A DNA stretch of 64,000 nt from NCBI RefSeq assembly GCF_028769735.1, contig NC_088173.1:20896038-20960037 (forward strand), in the 5' to 3' direction. Source of the DNA: Zonotrichia leucophrys gambelii (lineage: Eukaryota > Chordata > Aves > Passeriformes > Passerellidae). Below the pieces are notes generated by a model. The model made no database searches. It was not told where the DNA came from and saw only the letters and a program-made list of their open reading frames with translations. Of this stretch, positions 14,204-28,025 are shown piece after piece. The translations under genes were made by a program, and so were the position numbers. Position 1 is the first letter of the stretch. The number at the start of each line of letters is the position of its first letter.

Positions 14204-15624
14204 ATGGTGACGAGGGCTAGAAAATGTTCTAGAGATCGTGTTTTGAGGCAACACCTCTGAAACATGCAAGATTTAACTGCCATTAAAGACTGAAGTTTGT
14301 TTGCTATGTCCTGCTCTACTAGCAGGAAGAAGTATTTTTGAGAGTTATTCCCCTTGGTGACACAGCACTGACCCTCATCAGGTTTTACTGCAGTTGTGCT
14401 CCTTCAAAATGTAATGTGACTGCAGAGAGTGTTGACAGTAGAATGGCTATGGCTATGTCAGGTTAAAGGCTTAACATCTATCTTGGATGGCATCTCCAGC
14501 CCTAGCCTTAGGGAACTTAGAAAAATTTGTAATTGCCTGGAAACAAAATTTAAAAAAATCCCAAATAGTGAAAACAGCTAATAAAACCAAAACAATCCAA
14601 AAACCTAAACGAGAAGAACCAAGACAAACTCACAGCTTGGCAGTAAATGTGCAGCATGGCAGTGCTCTGCAGAGGCTGTGGTTGCCATCCTAGCTGTAGC
14701 AGGCGGCAGCAGCGCTGTGGCACCGAGCTGAGTGCAGCTCAGTCTGGTGTTCACAGAGCCACAGGGAGGTGGCACTCGCATCTCATGCTTTGTACTGCTT
14801 TTCTTCCCCAGCTGCCTGTACTGGCTCCAAGATTATCCATCAGAATTGAGGCATTTTGCTTTTAAGTGCTCTGTTCTTTCATCTCTTTTCAAAGGCAAAT
14901 GTTTTAGGAGAGAAGGTTTTGTTTTGAAGAAGTGCTGTGAAAAAAAACCCATGTCACAAGTGAGATTAAATAAAATCGCCTCAAGAGCGGCATTGTTCAG
15001 TTGCAGAGAATAGCGTATTTCATCTTAAAATAGCCTTAACTTAAGCCAGGATTTAGCACCATAATTCAGAAACATGTGGCTGGAAGATCCTCCTTGCATT
15101 ACTGAGATTATTTGGCTGCTATCGTATATGGTCATTTCCATGTAATCATCTTTTCAAGTTTATTGAATTTAATCCTCAATGAAGTTGCATTTCCTGTGCC
15201 TTTATTTTATGGAAAGACTGTTACATAGCTGCATTCCTATAATTTTAATACATATTACAAACAGATTTTTGGGCTTTTTCTTCTCTCACCACCAGAAATG
15301 CAAATTTAAAGTAAATATTAATCTTTTTATCTGTCTGTTAACATGTTATGGCTGTACTGTAATGAAATGACTTAAGATATCATTCACAAGCAGACAGAAA
15401 CAGAACAGTATTCTTCATTCCTCTGAATCTATGAAAATGAGATCATTGTGAATTTAACAGGGACAATGCACACACTCCTGTAATGCATATTACCAAAACT
15501 AAAGGATTTGCTAATTTTATTACTGCTTGTGGTTTTGGTAGAAAGAGCTACTATGGCCTAATCAGTTTGATGTAAAATTTTACAAGTCAGATTTTTTTAA
15601 TTACTTTTTTTTTTTTATTTTTAG

Positions 15625-15772
15625 TGGGAGAAATTGCAGATGACAACAAGTGAGAGGAGAAAAATTGTGTGCTCAGTCACATTCCATATAATTGCAATTA
15701 CCTGTGTTGTTTGGTCATTGTATGTTTTAATTGACAGAACTGCTGAAGAAATTAAACAAGGCAATGATAATG
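15625..15772 (+). CDS. MARCHF1: MARCHF1 penultimate coding exon (first transmembrane segment)
   Basis: This exon encodes part of the E3 ubiquitin ligase MARCH1, which sits in endosomal and plasma membranes and ubiquitinates MHC class II, CD86 and other receptors to send them to lysosomes (established knowledge). The acceptor is a T-rich tract ending TTTTTAG at 15624. The donor is G|GTAAGT after 15772. The 148-bp exon starts in frame with Trp ([14 protein letters not shown]), continues through a hydrophobic segment ([19 protein letters not shown]) as the first membrane helix, and ends [12 protein letters not shown]. The residues MTTSERRKI and QGNDN fit MARCH1 rather than its paralogue MARCH8. 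The exon ends one base into a Gly codon, matching the phase of the exon at 18063. An in-frame reading past the donor to 15924 is intron read-through. The RING-CH domain must lie upstream of the window. Confidence 0.96.
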
Positions 15773-18062
15773 GTAAGTATCTTTTATCTTTTTCAGTGCT
15801 GCTGATAATGCAGTGCCTGCCTTTGAAAAGCAGCTCTGTAACCAGTCACATTCTGTTCTTAAATAACAGCTCACATGCCTACACCAGAGGCTTTAATGCA
15901 GAAGTTCTGAAAGCATCAGTTTGAAAATCTTACCTTATGTCCCAGCAGAGAGAACTCTACTTTGTGTAATCATGACAACAGCTTAACCGGCCTGCCGGTT
16001 CTCTGGGTTAATCTCCCCTTACCTAGGTAATTCTAAAGCTCAGGCAAAAAGATGAGTCAAGTTCAAACAGCTCAGTGCAAGTTCAGATCCTTAAATAGCA
16101 ATTTATATATATTAGTCCCCTGAACCTTGATAGGAAGCAAAGTATGATAGAGCCTCTTCCATTAACAACCTTCCCTAATACAGACTTCCAAGAGACTGAT
16201 TTCCAGTTGTGTTAGTCCTTCATGTGGGATTTGAGCAGCATGGAAAACCATTCTTGTGTCCTTTCAAATAGAATTTCACTGTGAATGTCCATGTTCCAGC
16301 TCTATTTATTGGCTATGCACTGGAACAGAGAAGTCATGGAGTCTCATCTGCAGAGATACTGAAAATCCAACTGGACATGTGTAACAAAATGTATGCTTAA
16401 TGTCAGTAGGAGCAATACTTAGCATATGTGGAAAATATATCCTAAATTTAACTACTGTTTTCCATTTCAAATCTAAGTTTGCTCTTAAATTCAGTCCTTA
16501 ATGTGATCATAATGATAAAAAGCTTTTGAGTTTTGATCTGAATTGAATTTAAGCACCCTAGAGGAACAAAGGTCTCTAGGTTTGTGTTATATTCCAGAGT
16601 TAACATGGAAAACAAAACAGGTGGAACTTTGTGCCTTGCTAGTTAGATAAATATTTGATGATACTCCTGATGCTTGCCTTTCTTGCCTTAGAGAGGAAAA
16701 TAAGCAACAAGCCTCAGTAAGTCACAGATGAATACACACTACAAAGTCTTGTTTTGCATTCTATTGAAATGGGTAACCTTGCTTTTTATCTCAAATAACC
16801 TGGCCCAGAGGACAGGACTAGGGATGGCTTTGAATTTCTATTTCTGAGTACAACTACATCACCCTACTCATTACAAGGGGGAAGCTATTTCTGCAGACTA
16901 GCTGAATTTACATATCAAAACAGTTAACAGGGATTTTTGTTGTTACACACAATGCATAAGAATCATGTTAATTATTCCTGGTAGGCTCAAAAAGTATTTA
17001 TGATTTGTATAGCATTCAGTATTTGCCAAATGTAATGGTTGATTCTTTACACTAAAACATGGACAAAGATATGCCCTGGAGCTACTTAAAACATGCAGAA
17101 GTGTGAAAAGGATGCTTTTGGTCCAAAATTTGCTTGTTGCAGGGTAGAGTACTTTTACAAAAGTGAACATGTATTTGTGGGGAATAAGGACATATATGTA
17201 GTTTGCTTTCTTCCCCATTTTCACTCTTTAAATGGGAATTGCCAAGACAAAGATAAATAAGCACTGGAGAAAAAACACTTTATAAACATATCTTGAGAAG
17301 GAGAAAAATTGAAACCCTGAATAATACTACTATTGTTTGTTAATGTTCTAGTTAAAAAACCCCATTTTAAATGGATATCTCAAATTGGGGTTGCAGGTTT
17401 TTTTTTCTCTTTAGGGAAGTATATGATGCAAACACTTTAATTGCTAAACTTGACACTGGTTTATAGAAAAGCAGATTTAAAATATATTTTAAATATTCTA
17501 GAATTTATATAGCACCAGTGGTAGGAAATCAAGTTTCACATAAATTTACTCTGAATAATTCACATAAATTTACTCTGAAAATTTACTCTGTTTGAATAAA
17601 CAGGTCTAGGTTCAGCTGACCTTTCTACTAGTAAAGCTCAAGTCTGAAAACATGGCAATCTGGGAAAAAAATTATATACAAAATTATATACTCTCTGTCC
17701 GATAGCAGTTATATGAAAAGAGATGCTCCCTGTATTACCGCAGAAGCAGCAGCAGCCTATCTTTAATGTTAAAAAGTGGAAGAAGTCCTGAAAGAAAGAC
17801 TTTGAGAGTGGCATTGATTTTTTGATTGATTTATTTGACCAAATTGTGGTCCAATCAGTTAAAAATAGGAAGCAGTTTCCTATTCCATGGGCAGTTTCTT
17901 GGCCAGCCTATGGAATAGGAAACCCCATCAATTTTCCAGAGCCACAAGTGCCCCAATAACTTGCACATACCCAGGCATTCTTAGCCAGTGGCTTCTTTTC
18001 AGTATACATTACTGAAACAGTGCTTGATATTCAATGTATAAGATAAACTTTCTATTTCAAAG
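15773..18062 (+). other. MARCHF1: Last MARCHF1 intron
   Basis: A 2290-bp GT-AG intron, with GTAAGT at 15773 and TTTCAAAG before 18063. The content is AT-rich unique sequence. The only structure noticed is a short tandem repeat at 17535-17590. No alternative exon was recognised. Confidence 0.93.
17535..17590 (+). repeat. 24-bp tandem duplication plus partial third copy
   Basis: The unit TTCACATAAATTTACTCTGA plus four bases occurs at 17535-17558 and again from 17559. A partial third copy (AAATTTACTCTG) ends at 17590. The copies are nearly identical, so the duplication is fairly recent. It lies inside the last MARCHF1 intron. Confidence 0.85.
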
Positions 18063-18364
18063 GTGTCCTCGAATGGCCATTCTGGACAAAACTCGTTGTG
18101 GTGGCCATTGGATTCACAGGAGGCCTGGTCTTCATGTACGTGCAGTGCAAGGTTTATGTCCAGCTGTGGCGCAGGTTGAAAGCCTACAACAGAGTGATCT
18201 TTGTTCAGAACTGCCCGGACACCATAAAAAAACTGGAGGAGAAAAGCTCTCCGTGCACTCAGCCCTCGGAGCTGAAGGACGCGGTGGTGGTGCCGGTAGC
18301 ACAGACAGGTACAAACTCTCAGCCGGCGGCGGAAGAGGCGACGTCGGAGGTCATGCCAGTTTGA
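18063..18364 (+). CDS. MARCHF1: MARCHF1 last coding exon (second transmembrane segment and tail)
   Basis: The acceptor AG is at 18061-18062. Two bases complete the Gly codon, then the reading is VLEWPFWTK, a second membrane helix ([17 protein letters not shown]), [36 protein letters not shown], and a variable tail ending EVMPV at TGA 18362-18364. Everything up to the NCPDT motif is close to vertebrate MARCH1. VFMYVQ and LWRRL distinguish it from MARCH8. The tail keeps DAVVVPV and QTG, which are MARCH1 features. Together with the previous exon it encodes 149 residues, about half of the usual protein of roughly 290. The last part is much more GC-rich (GCG and CCG codons) than the surrounding DNA. 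The conserved Tyr-based stretch after the second helix lies on the cytosolic side. Confidence 0.97.
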
Positions 18365-19800
18365 CACGGACAGCGCTGCTTCTCCCTCGCAGAGTAAGCC
18401 GTAGTGTCTGCTACACTACAAATGCTACAAGAAAGTAGTAATGACTGTGCATTTTTTCAGTTTAAGAAGACCCCAACCAAACGACAAAAAAAAAATACCC
18501 CATACAAAAACCAAAACAGTACAAGGAAAATGGATCCAGCAAAGCAATTTGTTACTGTAAGGAATGTGACCGTTCGTGATGTAATTTCGCAACTAGTCAG
18601 CAAGTGTAGTGAAAGTGGAAGTGTAGAAAGTGCAATAGAGAACAGGTTTAACAGACAATGCCAAACCTATGTAACAATGTACTTTTTTTTTCCTAACTGG
18701 GCTGGCTGGGAAAGTAGAAAACAAAAGTGACACAATGATTTTGTTTACAGAAGACACAAAACCTTTCATGTGTTTACTACTAGAAGTTGTATTTGCTATT
18801 TACCTTTTCAGAGATACACTTCAAAGGGTACCAATCCAAGTAATATGCATTAACAGAATCAAAGTACAGAGAGCTGTACTGCAGCACTTCCTCTCTAAGC
18901 CTCATATGGTAACACCTTGTGACTGTATGTGCCTGAATGTTTGGGCAGCTGTGTCAACTATGGATATTTGAACCAGTTGTTTTTAACTATGGCTGGATTT
19001 TTGAAAAGTAAGCAGTTCCAACCAGTATAAACTCACATTTCCATAAGCTGCAGATAGTTTTTTATAAATGTCAGGGAAGTAAGGAAGGAGACAATATATA
19101 GATATGCATTTAGAAGAGCAGCTCCGCTGTTTCTTTTACTTTATAGGAGTGAATTAGGCATAAATTGGATCCACAAGGTATTGAGGCAGAATTGTAAATG
19201 AAAAAAAAAAAAGCATTTTACTGCAGAATTACACAGAAGTAAATTGTCTGTTATCAAAGGTCTGAAAAAGGATGACATACTGAAGGATGGAAGCAACTTT
19301 TGGTTTTATTTTTTAAGATTCATGATACAGAAAGGTAGATGTAATAGAACATACCTACTTACATATCTTAAGAAAACATTAGTTTTTATCTCCTTGTTCT
19401 AAAAAGCTAGTTTTTCTCTTCCTGACTGAAAAAAACAGATCAATGGTTTCCTTCTGTACAGGTAAACTTAAGGTGTTAGAGATTCGACAGTTCAGTTGTT
19501 AATTTTGTGTTTTGAGCACTGGCATATAAAAATGAAGTGTGAATAGCATTAAAAGGTGCAATAGATAAATGAATGTAGATATAATCCTGTGTCCAACCGG
19601 GTGAATTATGTATAAGGAACCAATTTTGTGATTCACTTTGCAAAACTGTGGTGTTTACTGTAAGGACACAAGAGCAAGTATTGACTTGGAGTAGTTATGT
19701 ACTGGTGTGCACAAGTCTGGGGCCTGAACATAATGTGTATTTTAAAAAGAAGTTGGAAGTTCTTTTTTAAATCTTGTATTTAATAAAGGAGGAAAAGCAA
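18365..19800 (+). other. MARCHF1: MARCHF1 3' UTR (minimal extent)
   Basis: Non-coding sequence after the TGA, up to the first convincing AATAAA at 19782. It contains A-rich (about 18460-18530) and AT-rich parts. Plus-strand reading frames here (for example 18404-18730) have no domain and are not counted as genes. The true end is uncertain. Further AATAAA hexamers at 20593, 21714 and 24400 could give a longer UTR. Confidence 0.6.
19782..19787 (+). terminator. MARCHF1: Candidate MARCHF1 polyadenylation signal
   Basis: AATAAA about 1.4 kb after the MARCHF1 stop codon. Later AATAAA hexamers on the same strand lie at 20593-20598, 21714-21719 and 24400-24405, so alternative, more distal ends are possible. 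Confidence 0.45.
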
Positions 19801-22800
19801 AAAAGGATATAAAGAACCAGAGTAATGAGGACAGGAGAGTAGAGATTCACTTAAAGGAGGGGTATCTGCCACAATTACAAGAGAACTGGAGTTCTACAGA
19901 AGCCTTGAAGTTTCTACTGGTAAATTTTCTCTTTATACACTCAAATATTTACCATGAAATAACAGGTTCATCCCATCCTTGCAAATACCCAGGCTTTAGG
20001 GGCTAACATGTATTGGAATTTATATACTAGGTATTCCTTTGTGAATGTTTACTGGCTTAAGGCTCAGGGAATACTAGCAGTGTTAGCAAGAAATGTGTCC
20101 TTAATCAGATCATTATATTCTTTTGTACTGGAATTGCTCTTGTAATTTGGCTATGACTAAGTGATGGTTATCTGGCTAGACAGGACACAAAATCTTGGTG
20201 CTTTAATGGATCCTTAATATATTATATATTTGCTGTCAGTTACTCCAGGTGAGTTGGATTAATGTTGAAGTTTTTTCATGTAATAGCACACACTTTTTAT
20301 ATAAAATAATTTCCCAACTATACAACTGCAACTTCCAATTGTAGCAGCTTTTTATTTGAAACGACATACAAGAGAACCAAATCATTTCTCAATTTGAAAT
20401 TGTGGAGGAGATTTCAGAAGGTCTTCAGAGCATGATGACATGACTAAGGAATGTCTAGTAACTGCACATGCTTAAGATAGTCTGCAATGGCATGGTTTTC
20501 AAAAGCTACTCGTTAAAAGGTAACTCTCATGGTATCTGATGTCAGACACATAAAATTACCAGCTGCATCTGAATGTTTGGAAGGATGTTTACAATAAACC
20601 TCAGCAAAATTTACTGACAAGGAACATTATTATGAAAGATAACTAAGAGCTTTCTGAAATAATAGTTTCTTATTAAGTGAAAGTAACCTTGCTTCTTTAA
20701 GCCAGCTTGTTCTTTGACTGCAGTAGCATCATGACCCATTGAAAGTACTTTATCCCCTATTTTGTCAGCTTACTGGAGAGTAATTTGCATTGGGGTTTTT
20801 TCCTTGAAGAAGTATAAAATTCACCTAGAAGAAGAAAATACCTGAAGATTCTGAAAGCAGAACTGTAGCATCCAACAAGATTTTACATTTTTTAAAAACA
20901 CACTGAAGAGTCAGCAACAGAAAAGGCAATGTGAAAACTTTTATACTAATGCCTTCAACTTCAACACTGTTCTGGCACTCAACCATATATGCAACTGAGT
21001 TTACAGTTAATGAAATAAAAGAAAGCAGAAAGACTTCAGTTGAAATTCCTCCTCTCCCTTGGAAATACTGAATATGTACAGCAGGAAAAGGAGTAAAATG
21101 GGACACTGAGACAAGTCAGTAAAATGGACAGTGAGACAAGTCACCAGCAAGAGAGATTTCAGCTGGCTTGAAGCAGCATTTAACCTTTTAAAGCATTACA
21201 GTGTTAACCTGTGCATCCCTTTCTCTTATAGATGCACTGGATTTTCTAGAGCTTTCAGGAATTTCATGGAGGATTGGAATTAGTTTCTGAAGCAGGGTGC
21301 AACCTCTTCAAGAGGGCAAGGAGCTATTCACACCACCATGCCTTGGATTCTTGTCTTCAGTAATAAGGAAAGTACATGGATAAACTAGACAGATCCGTAT
21401 CAACCAATACTTTTTCATTCCTAAAGTACAATTTTCTGTATTAATTTACTGACCACAGTATTCTGTCCTGGAAAAAAACCCCACCTAAACCACACAACTA
21501 AACAGAACAGTATACTGAAGGTTTTAAGATGATGTCTAAAGACTTTTTAATGAAGATACCATCTCAAATAATGAACCATATCAAACTCATGTGTAACCAC
21601 AGTGCAGCTCTGGCAAATATGCTGACAATAGAATTTGGCCCGGCTAAACCCGCAAGGGCAGAACCTGGCTCTGAGCTGCCATTAGCAGGAACAGCTTGTT
21701 CAACCTAAGTTTTAATAAAGGTAGGTAGAAGTAATTTGGTGTCAGGTCAGATCCGGAAGTTTGATCAAGATGCTCCTGTATTCACTCCTGTGAACATGCA
21801 CATTTCTTTTCCTGTGTTTAAGTTACAAGCATTATAATGTTTATTTCAAACTGGCATAAACATACCACTTCTGACTATCAGTAGCATTACAAAGATTCTT
21901 GACTAGTCCAACTGTGCCATTCACACACTGCTCTATCTGAAGGTAGCGTTTATTTTTGTTTATTATTGTTGTAGAAAAAAATATTTCCCATCTCCAGAAC
22001 AAGCAGTTTATAATTTCCAATAATGCAATGAAACTTACTCTGATGAAAGTATTTTACTGTGTATAATATTCAAAACTACAAGTTTGTGTTATTTGTTTAA
22101 ATCCCTCTCTTTTGCAAAAGAAAAAGTGTATGTTTTTGTGGGTGAATGTGTACTGGAAGACAGAAGGTAAGGGAAACAAAAGTAATGTATCTGCTTAATG
22201 TTGTGAAAAAATGTATTTGTATTAAACAAATTACTCAAAGTACTGCAGTAATCTACATTTGTCACCTTGTTACCTAGAGCATCCCATGCTGAACATGGAT
22301 TGGCAAGACCACACTCTTGCAAGAAAGGTGAACAATATAACTCAGTTGCTTACTTAATACTGATAAACCTGCTAAGATGCAAGGGGCTACTTCTGGGTAC
22401 CCTGCCTTGGCAGAATGCTCAGGAAAATACTTCATAGTACAAAAACACTTGAAAATACTTATAGTTGCTTAACTTGCAGGCTTCAACCCTATAAAGAAGC
22501 CTAGAAAGCAACTGGTTTTGCATCCATAGAATAATGGATGACCAGTACTGGGTTTCAACTCCAGGGAGGTAAGAGGATGTAAGCTGTCCAAGGAAAGCAA
22601 TGCCTTGGTACAAACTGTTACAATGATTTTGTAATGTCCAACACATAAAAACTTTAAATATGGACTGGACAGTTAAATACTTTAAAGCTAATCCCAGCTC
22701 AGATTGTCAGCATGGATCCTGTTCCTTTTTTGTACTATTTTATACTTTGATTTGGTGAGGTTTTCTCCTTTTTGAAAATCCTAAAGACATTTCTTAATGA

Positions 22801-25800
22801 AAAGGAATATTGCATGTTTGCATTATAAAAAAAAACCTGTGCATTTTGTGAAGTGTAAAACAAAAAAAAAATCTTACCTTGGTTAAAAATGAATGTTCCA
22901 ACCAAGGTCCAAATTTAGTTTTCTACAGCTCCACCTACTCCATATCTTTCTCATAGATGGTCAGCTGGGGAGTGAGCTAAGTTTCAAAATACCACAATTC
23001 TAGCTGGAATCATATGGCTGATGATTGGTAAGCATATATGTTCAAAACACAGAAGTAATGTTCTAACAAATTTCATTCTGTACATTCAAGGCTAGCCACT
23101 TTTTCATTTTCTTAAAGCTGCCCTAACTAGGCTCACTATGTAAATGCAAATGGATTCACAAATCCCTGCAAGATACAGAAGAAACAGCATAAAAAAGAAG
23201 TTACTGTAGTAAAGCTATATTAATTTCCATTTATTAGCATACAGAAAAGTGGAAGCAATTTTGGTTTCATAATTAAGAGACCAGAGGTATGGGTCCCTAA
23301 GCCTTTTTGCTTTGCACAAAAGAGTCTGAATCCCTTGATGAAGGGCACTGTTAGAACATGAAGCAGGGTTCTGTTTAGTTTGATGTCTGTACACACACCT
23401 CCCAGCCAATAAAATATTAAGGCTGTTCTGCATGAGCATTCCCAAAAGTAAAAGAAATTGTCAAAGAACTTGCCAAAACCACTGGTATACACATTTCCAC
23501 TACCTATGACACAGAGCTCAGAAAACAACCTTGACTGATAAGGAGAATGATGCCAAACTGCTGGAGAATGTGGACCCTGGGACAAACTTGCACTTTTGCT
23601 AGTTACAAATATCTGTAATTGATATTAACTGAATTACAGGACTTTTTTTTTTTTTAAACACATAGACGACAATATATATGAAAATAAAGTAATCATCACT
23701 ATTCCAAATAAAGAAGATAGGTCACAGTAATTTTTAAGTGTGTTAAGTAAATCACTAATAATTTGAGGAGATACTTCTATAATGAAACATGGACCATTAC
23801 ATTTATGTATGCACATGCCTGGGAACGTGGTAAACAACACAGTCAACAGATTTTAAAAATGTCTCACAAACAGCATAGAAGTGAAAAGTGAAGTAGCAGG
23901 ATTAAGATGAGGTCATAAATCAGATAAGGACAAACCCAAGTGTTATTGGCTCACAGAAGAAAGACTGCTACTTACAGGAGCCCAGAAGATACAGTCAAAA
24001 GAACAAATCAGTCTGGAAGTTCAGGCAAAGGCTTTAATGAATCTTCAAGTGCCACTTACCTCTAGGTTTGCTACCAAATTTTGAGAGCTGGGGAAAAAGA
24101 ATATTTCATTAAAAAGTGTGGATGAGATTTTTTTGAGCACTTTGTATCTTAGCAATGGGCATCATCCCTTTATCAGTTTCCAAATCAGCATGGTACTGTC
24201 TTGGTTAATTGTGTTAACTTGAATAAGAGCTGATATTAGTAGGATGCTTCAATTTTTTTTTTAGCAATATTGTTATTGCTAAATTTATTATTTAGCAATT
24301 CTGTTTTTAAAGTAGTGCTGTCATTTTAGTCTAATAACTTGATTCATTTTATTTTTCCTTTGTAACAGGTAACTAGTTACATATTAAACCTTCCATTTTA
24401 ATAAAAGTGGACAGTCAAGGCTTAGGGAACTTGATTACAGCACCATTATGGTAAGTGTCTCACCATCAGCTTATTTTCAGTTTCATTAGAGGAACTCTGC
24501 ACAGGACCTTGGCAGGTGATTTTAAGACATCAGCTTAAACTGCAGAGCATAAATCACAACAGCTCATTAGCAAAGTCTCTGACCTTCATGAAACTTACTT
24601 CTTTTGGGGAAGTCTGGAAATCAGCTATAATGAATTATTGCTCTTGAAAGGGCTAGAAGATAGAAAGATAATTTATGCATTGTATCATGCTGAGACTGAC
24701 CAAACAAGCCAATTTGATATAATTCTGCACTGCAAGCATTTTATTGCCCTTCATTGGAAAACTAACCTGGAAGGTTCCTTAAGCACAGAACCTTTTCTGC
24801 TGAGAAAAAGAAAGAGATTTTTGTACTACCCTTTCATATCTGCCAGGTGTGTAGCAAACTCCAGTTTTAATCCAATATACACGTTTTTGGTCCTAGACTT
24901 TGTCCTCACACATGGCAGAGGTCATCACAGAGATGAGTAAATATGTTACTGCATTAAAAGACAGACTAACAAACAAAGAATTGTTATACTCTATAAGTAT
25001 ATCCCCTTACAAATGGCTTAATTTGTTTCCAATAGTAAGGAATTGTAAATTAATTTACATTTACTGTATACAAGCAGCTTTGAGAATGTCACTATTTTCT
25101 GTTTAGTTTTGGTTTTTTTTAAATCACATTTGCTTTGTTAACATGAAAGAAAAAAAAATCATTATTTCTACTGTTTAAGTAGAAATAGTCAGCTGGTTAA
25201 AGTCAGCTGGTTCTTCCCAGCTGAGACCATCAATAGGGTATGTTTCTCAACTAACAAGTCAGCTGCTACTCACAGTCTGAATGTAATTCAGCCACTTCCT
25301 CAGAGAAGCCATAGCTCCCCAATGCTGGATGAAGTAAAAGTATAACGTAGTAAAAACATTGCAACAAACTGGAAAGTACACTAAAAAACCCCAAAGTTCT
25401 TATATGAAAGTGGTTTTATGTATAAAAATATTACTTTTTTGTTTGAAATGTTGTATCTTTAAGCCATGATAATTAATGAAATAATAATTTTAACTATTAC
25501 AGCTTTGAGTTGAAAACTAAAAAAACACAGGAACATTGCAAAACTACTCGACAAATTAGAATGAAAGAAATCTTCCCTAAAATTAATCCTTTACCAGAAA
25601 AATGCCCTGTAAATTACAGAGAATTAACAGAGGATTTAGCATTAAAATCTGAAATCCTTGGTTACAAAAGAACAATTTCAAGGTATTCTCCACAGTAAGT
25701 TTGTAAGAACAGAGAATATCAGTGTAACCAGGATCTACTTTCTAAATTTTAAAGAAAAAGAATAACAATTCAGAACTCCTGAGAGAATTAGTCTTTTTTT

Positions 25801-28025
25801 CACCTGTAGGAAAGAAACTCGTTAACATACAAAACTCTAATAGCTGGTTATAAAGCATGACTGGATTATGAAATTACCTGAAGAGATTCCAGCAGCTTGT
25901 CTCAGTAACACGTCAGGTAAAAAACTCTCAGCACAAAAATTATAAATAAATAAATAAATGGCTTTGGGGGTTTTTGTTGATTTTCCCACTGCCCAGTTAA
26001 TATTCTGCAACAACTCATCTGATAAATTGGTCTTGCACATCATCAGCTTAGGCCTAGATTATTTTAAATTCAAATATGAATACCTGACAGTTGCATATGA
26101 TTTTTTCTGATAATTCAATGTAAAAAGTTCACATGCAGACACTGTTCTTTTTTCACTACTTGTGCAGTAGTTTAACAAGACAGTTTAAAAGCCAGCTAAA
26201 CAAGCAATGACTATATGGAGTTCAAGGAAGAAAATTAAGAAAGTCAATAAAATCTGAACTATAATAATGTTGTAGCCTAAATGAAAAATGTTTAAAAAAG
26301 ACTTGATTTCACACATTAACCAGATTTTTATAATATCTTATTACTGAATTGTTTCAAGAAATATAGAACATCTCATTCTTCTTAACTGCATGACAGTCTT
26401 TTTGAAGCACTCACCAGGATGGCAGCCTAATATACTGTAATTACTATGACACCTCCCAGTAATCAAGTTATCTGCTCATTTTCCTTCCATATTTTACAGT
26501 GTCATGGGAAAGTGACTCAATGTTTCTACCTGCAATTTCAAACCTCAGACTTTGTATACAAGCAAAAATTCAAAATGAATTTCCAAAAGGCAAAATCTCT
26601 CAAAGTACTGAAACAGCTACATACACAAGTTTAGTTTAATTACTCTGACTCAGCTTCTACCACAGCTTACCAACTCAAGTTTTATAAATCAAAACAAGAT
26701 AAATTCCACAGCTCAATTTAACAAAGATATAAAAAATACCAAAGGCCTGCCATGAACTTCAGCACATTGGTCTCTCAAACACAAAGCAGTGATGTGATAG
26801 CCTGGAGATGTGGCTGGTGTCAGAGGCCAAGACCTCTAGGCAGGTTTAAGACTTGCAGTTCACCTGAAGATGAATTACATTACCCACCCATGCTCCAGGT
26901 CTGTTAAAAGTTATTTGGGTTTCCTTTTTATAATCATTTAAGGAGGACAGCTGTTAGTTCTATATAACATAATCAGATTGGTTTCCTATAACATGAAAGG
27001 ATAGTACAAGACTATTTGTAAAGAGGGAAGAACTTAATATACACATTAACAGATTTAACACTCATAAGTAACTCTTGCTGCATAGCTATGAAAATACAGA
27101 CCTGGATGTCTGTAAAAGAACTCTAGGAAACCCATATAACTATTTACTATGACAAACACTTGATTGTTTAGCACACAGAAGAGTACTAGGGATCATGAAC
27201 TAGAAAGATCATCCACCAGGAATAATTATTTCCACATAATTAACAGGCTTTTAAGCTGTGCCTACTACCATGTGTGCAAACAGTTCAGCTGAACTGTGAC
27301 TTCTGTGCCCAGACAACCTAACATGCACTGAGATGTCCTACTTAATGCCTGCTGTGAAATTATCCCTAGTTCTGCCCTTGCCCTTTTTCCTTCTTTTATT
27401 CATTTTACAGCTTTTAAAGTGATAATCTGCTAAGAACTTTCCCGAAAGACACATTTAAAAGCATCTAAAGAGTTGCTTCATAAAGCAAGCCGACTGTTGA
27501 AAAGTCCTGAGTGGCTTCAATTCAACTCTCAACAAAAGGGTTAGAGAAAAAAATATGGATTAAGATATATTTAAATACAGACTGCAGGGACTTTGGCTTT
27601 TTATCTGAATTCTGCAATACAGATTGCTGAGGACAGTAACTCTTTAAAATTCTCTTGACAAAACATAAAATACTCAATATCTTATTGAAGCATTTCCAGA
27701 TCTCTATGATCCTGACAGAGATTCTCAAAGAAAAGGTACAAAGAGAAGAGGTTCCTCATGTTTAACAGATTATTGCAATTACCACAAAAAGGTAACGATT
27801 TCTGACCACCAAGTATTCCAGTCTGAACCTAGACAGAAGAGGTACTTGGCTAGTTGGGGGATTTCAAGACATAAACTTACATGATTAAGGTTATAAGTAT
27901 TTATTTATAGTAAAAAAATTTATCCAGTAATATAAAGCCTTACCCAGTAACATTGTTTACTCTTCACTGTAGGAAAACAGATAATAAAAAAGCAACTAAA
28001 AAAGCCTTTAGAAATATAGTTAAAT
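19801..28025. other. Region between the converging ends of MARCHF1 and TMA16
   Basis: About 8 kb of AT-rich, mostly unique sequence between two genes that face each other tail-to-tail. Part may be distal MARCHF1 3'UTR. I saw no coding exon with conserved features and no clear mobile element. A 26-bp tandem duplication sits at 21093-21143 and a short TAAA microsatellite near 25943-25959. Confidence 0.6.
21093..21143 (+). repeat. Two-copy tandem duplication, about 25 bp
   Basis: Copy 1 at 21093-21118 and copy 2 at 21119-21143 share the frame GTAAAATGG...GAGACAAGTCA. They differ by one deleted G and one substitution. Confidence 0.85.

Larger units (their letters stand above)
1..15624 (+). other. 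MARCHF1: MARCHF1 intron, 3' part (no exon seen)
   Basis: The stretch upstream of the first recognised MARCHF1 exon. I looked for the RING-CH coding exon that should precede it (C4HC3 cysteine/histidine spacing, the conserved helix before the first membrane segment) and saw nothing like it. The preceding exon therefore most likely lies outside the window and this is intron sequence. Open reading frames here are short, AT-rich and without recognisable domains. It contains a CR1 copy at 13661-14203 and a T/G-rich low-complexity tract near 8187-8262. Two somewhat GC-richer islands, about 10160-10500 and 11090-11340, have no readable gene content. That it is intron is inference from gene structure. 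Confidence 0.7.

Noticed and set aside
15773..15924. Extension of the MARCHF1 frame past 15772
   Set aside because: A GTAAGT donor lies at 15773 and the next exon continues the known protein in phase; the extension is intron read-through.
17999..18367. 122-residue frame on the - strand over MARCHF1
   Set aside because: It is the antisense of the conserved MARCHF1 exon; the + strand protein is clearly the real one.
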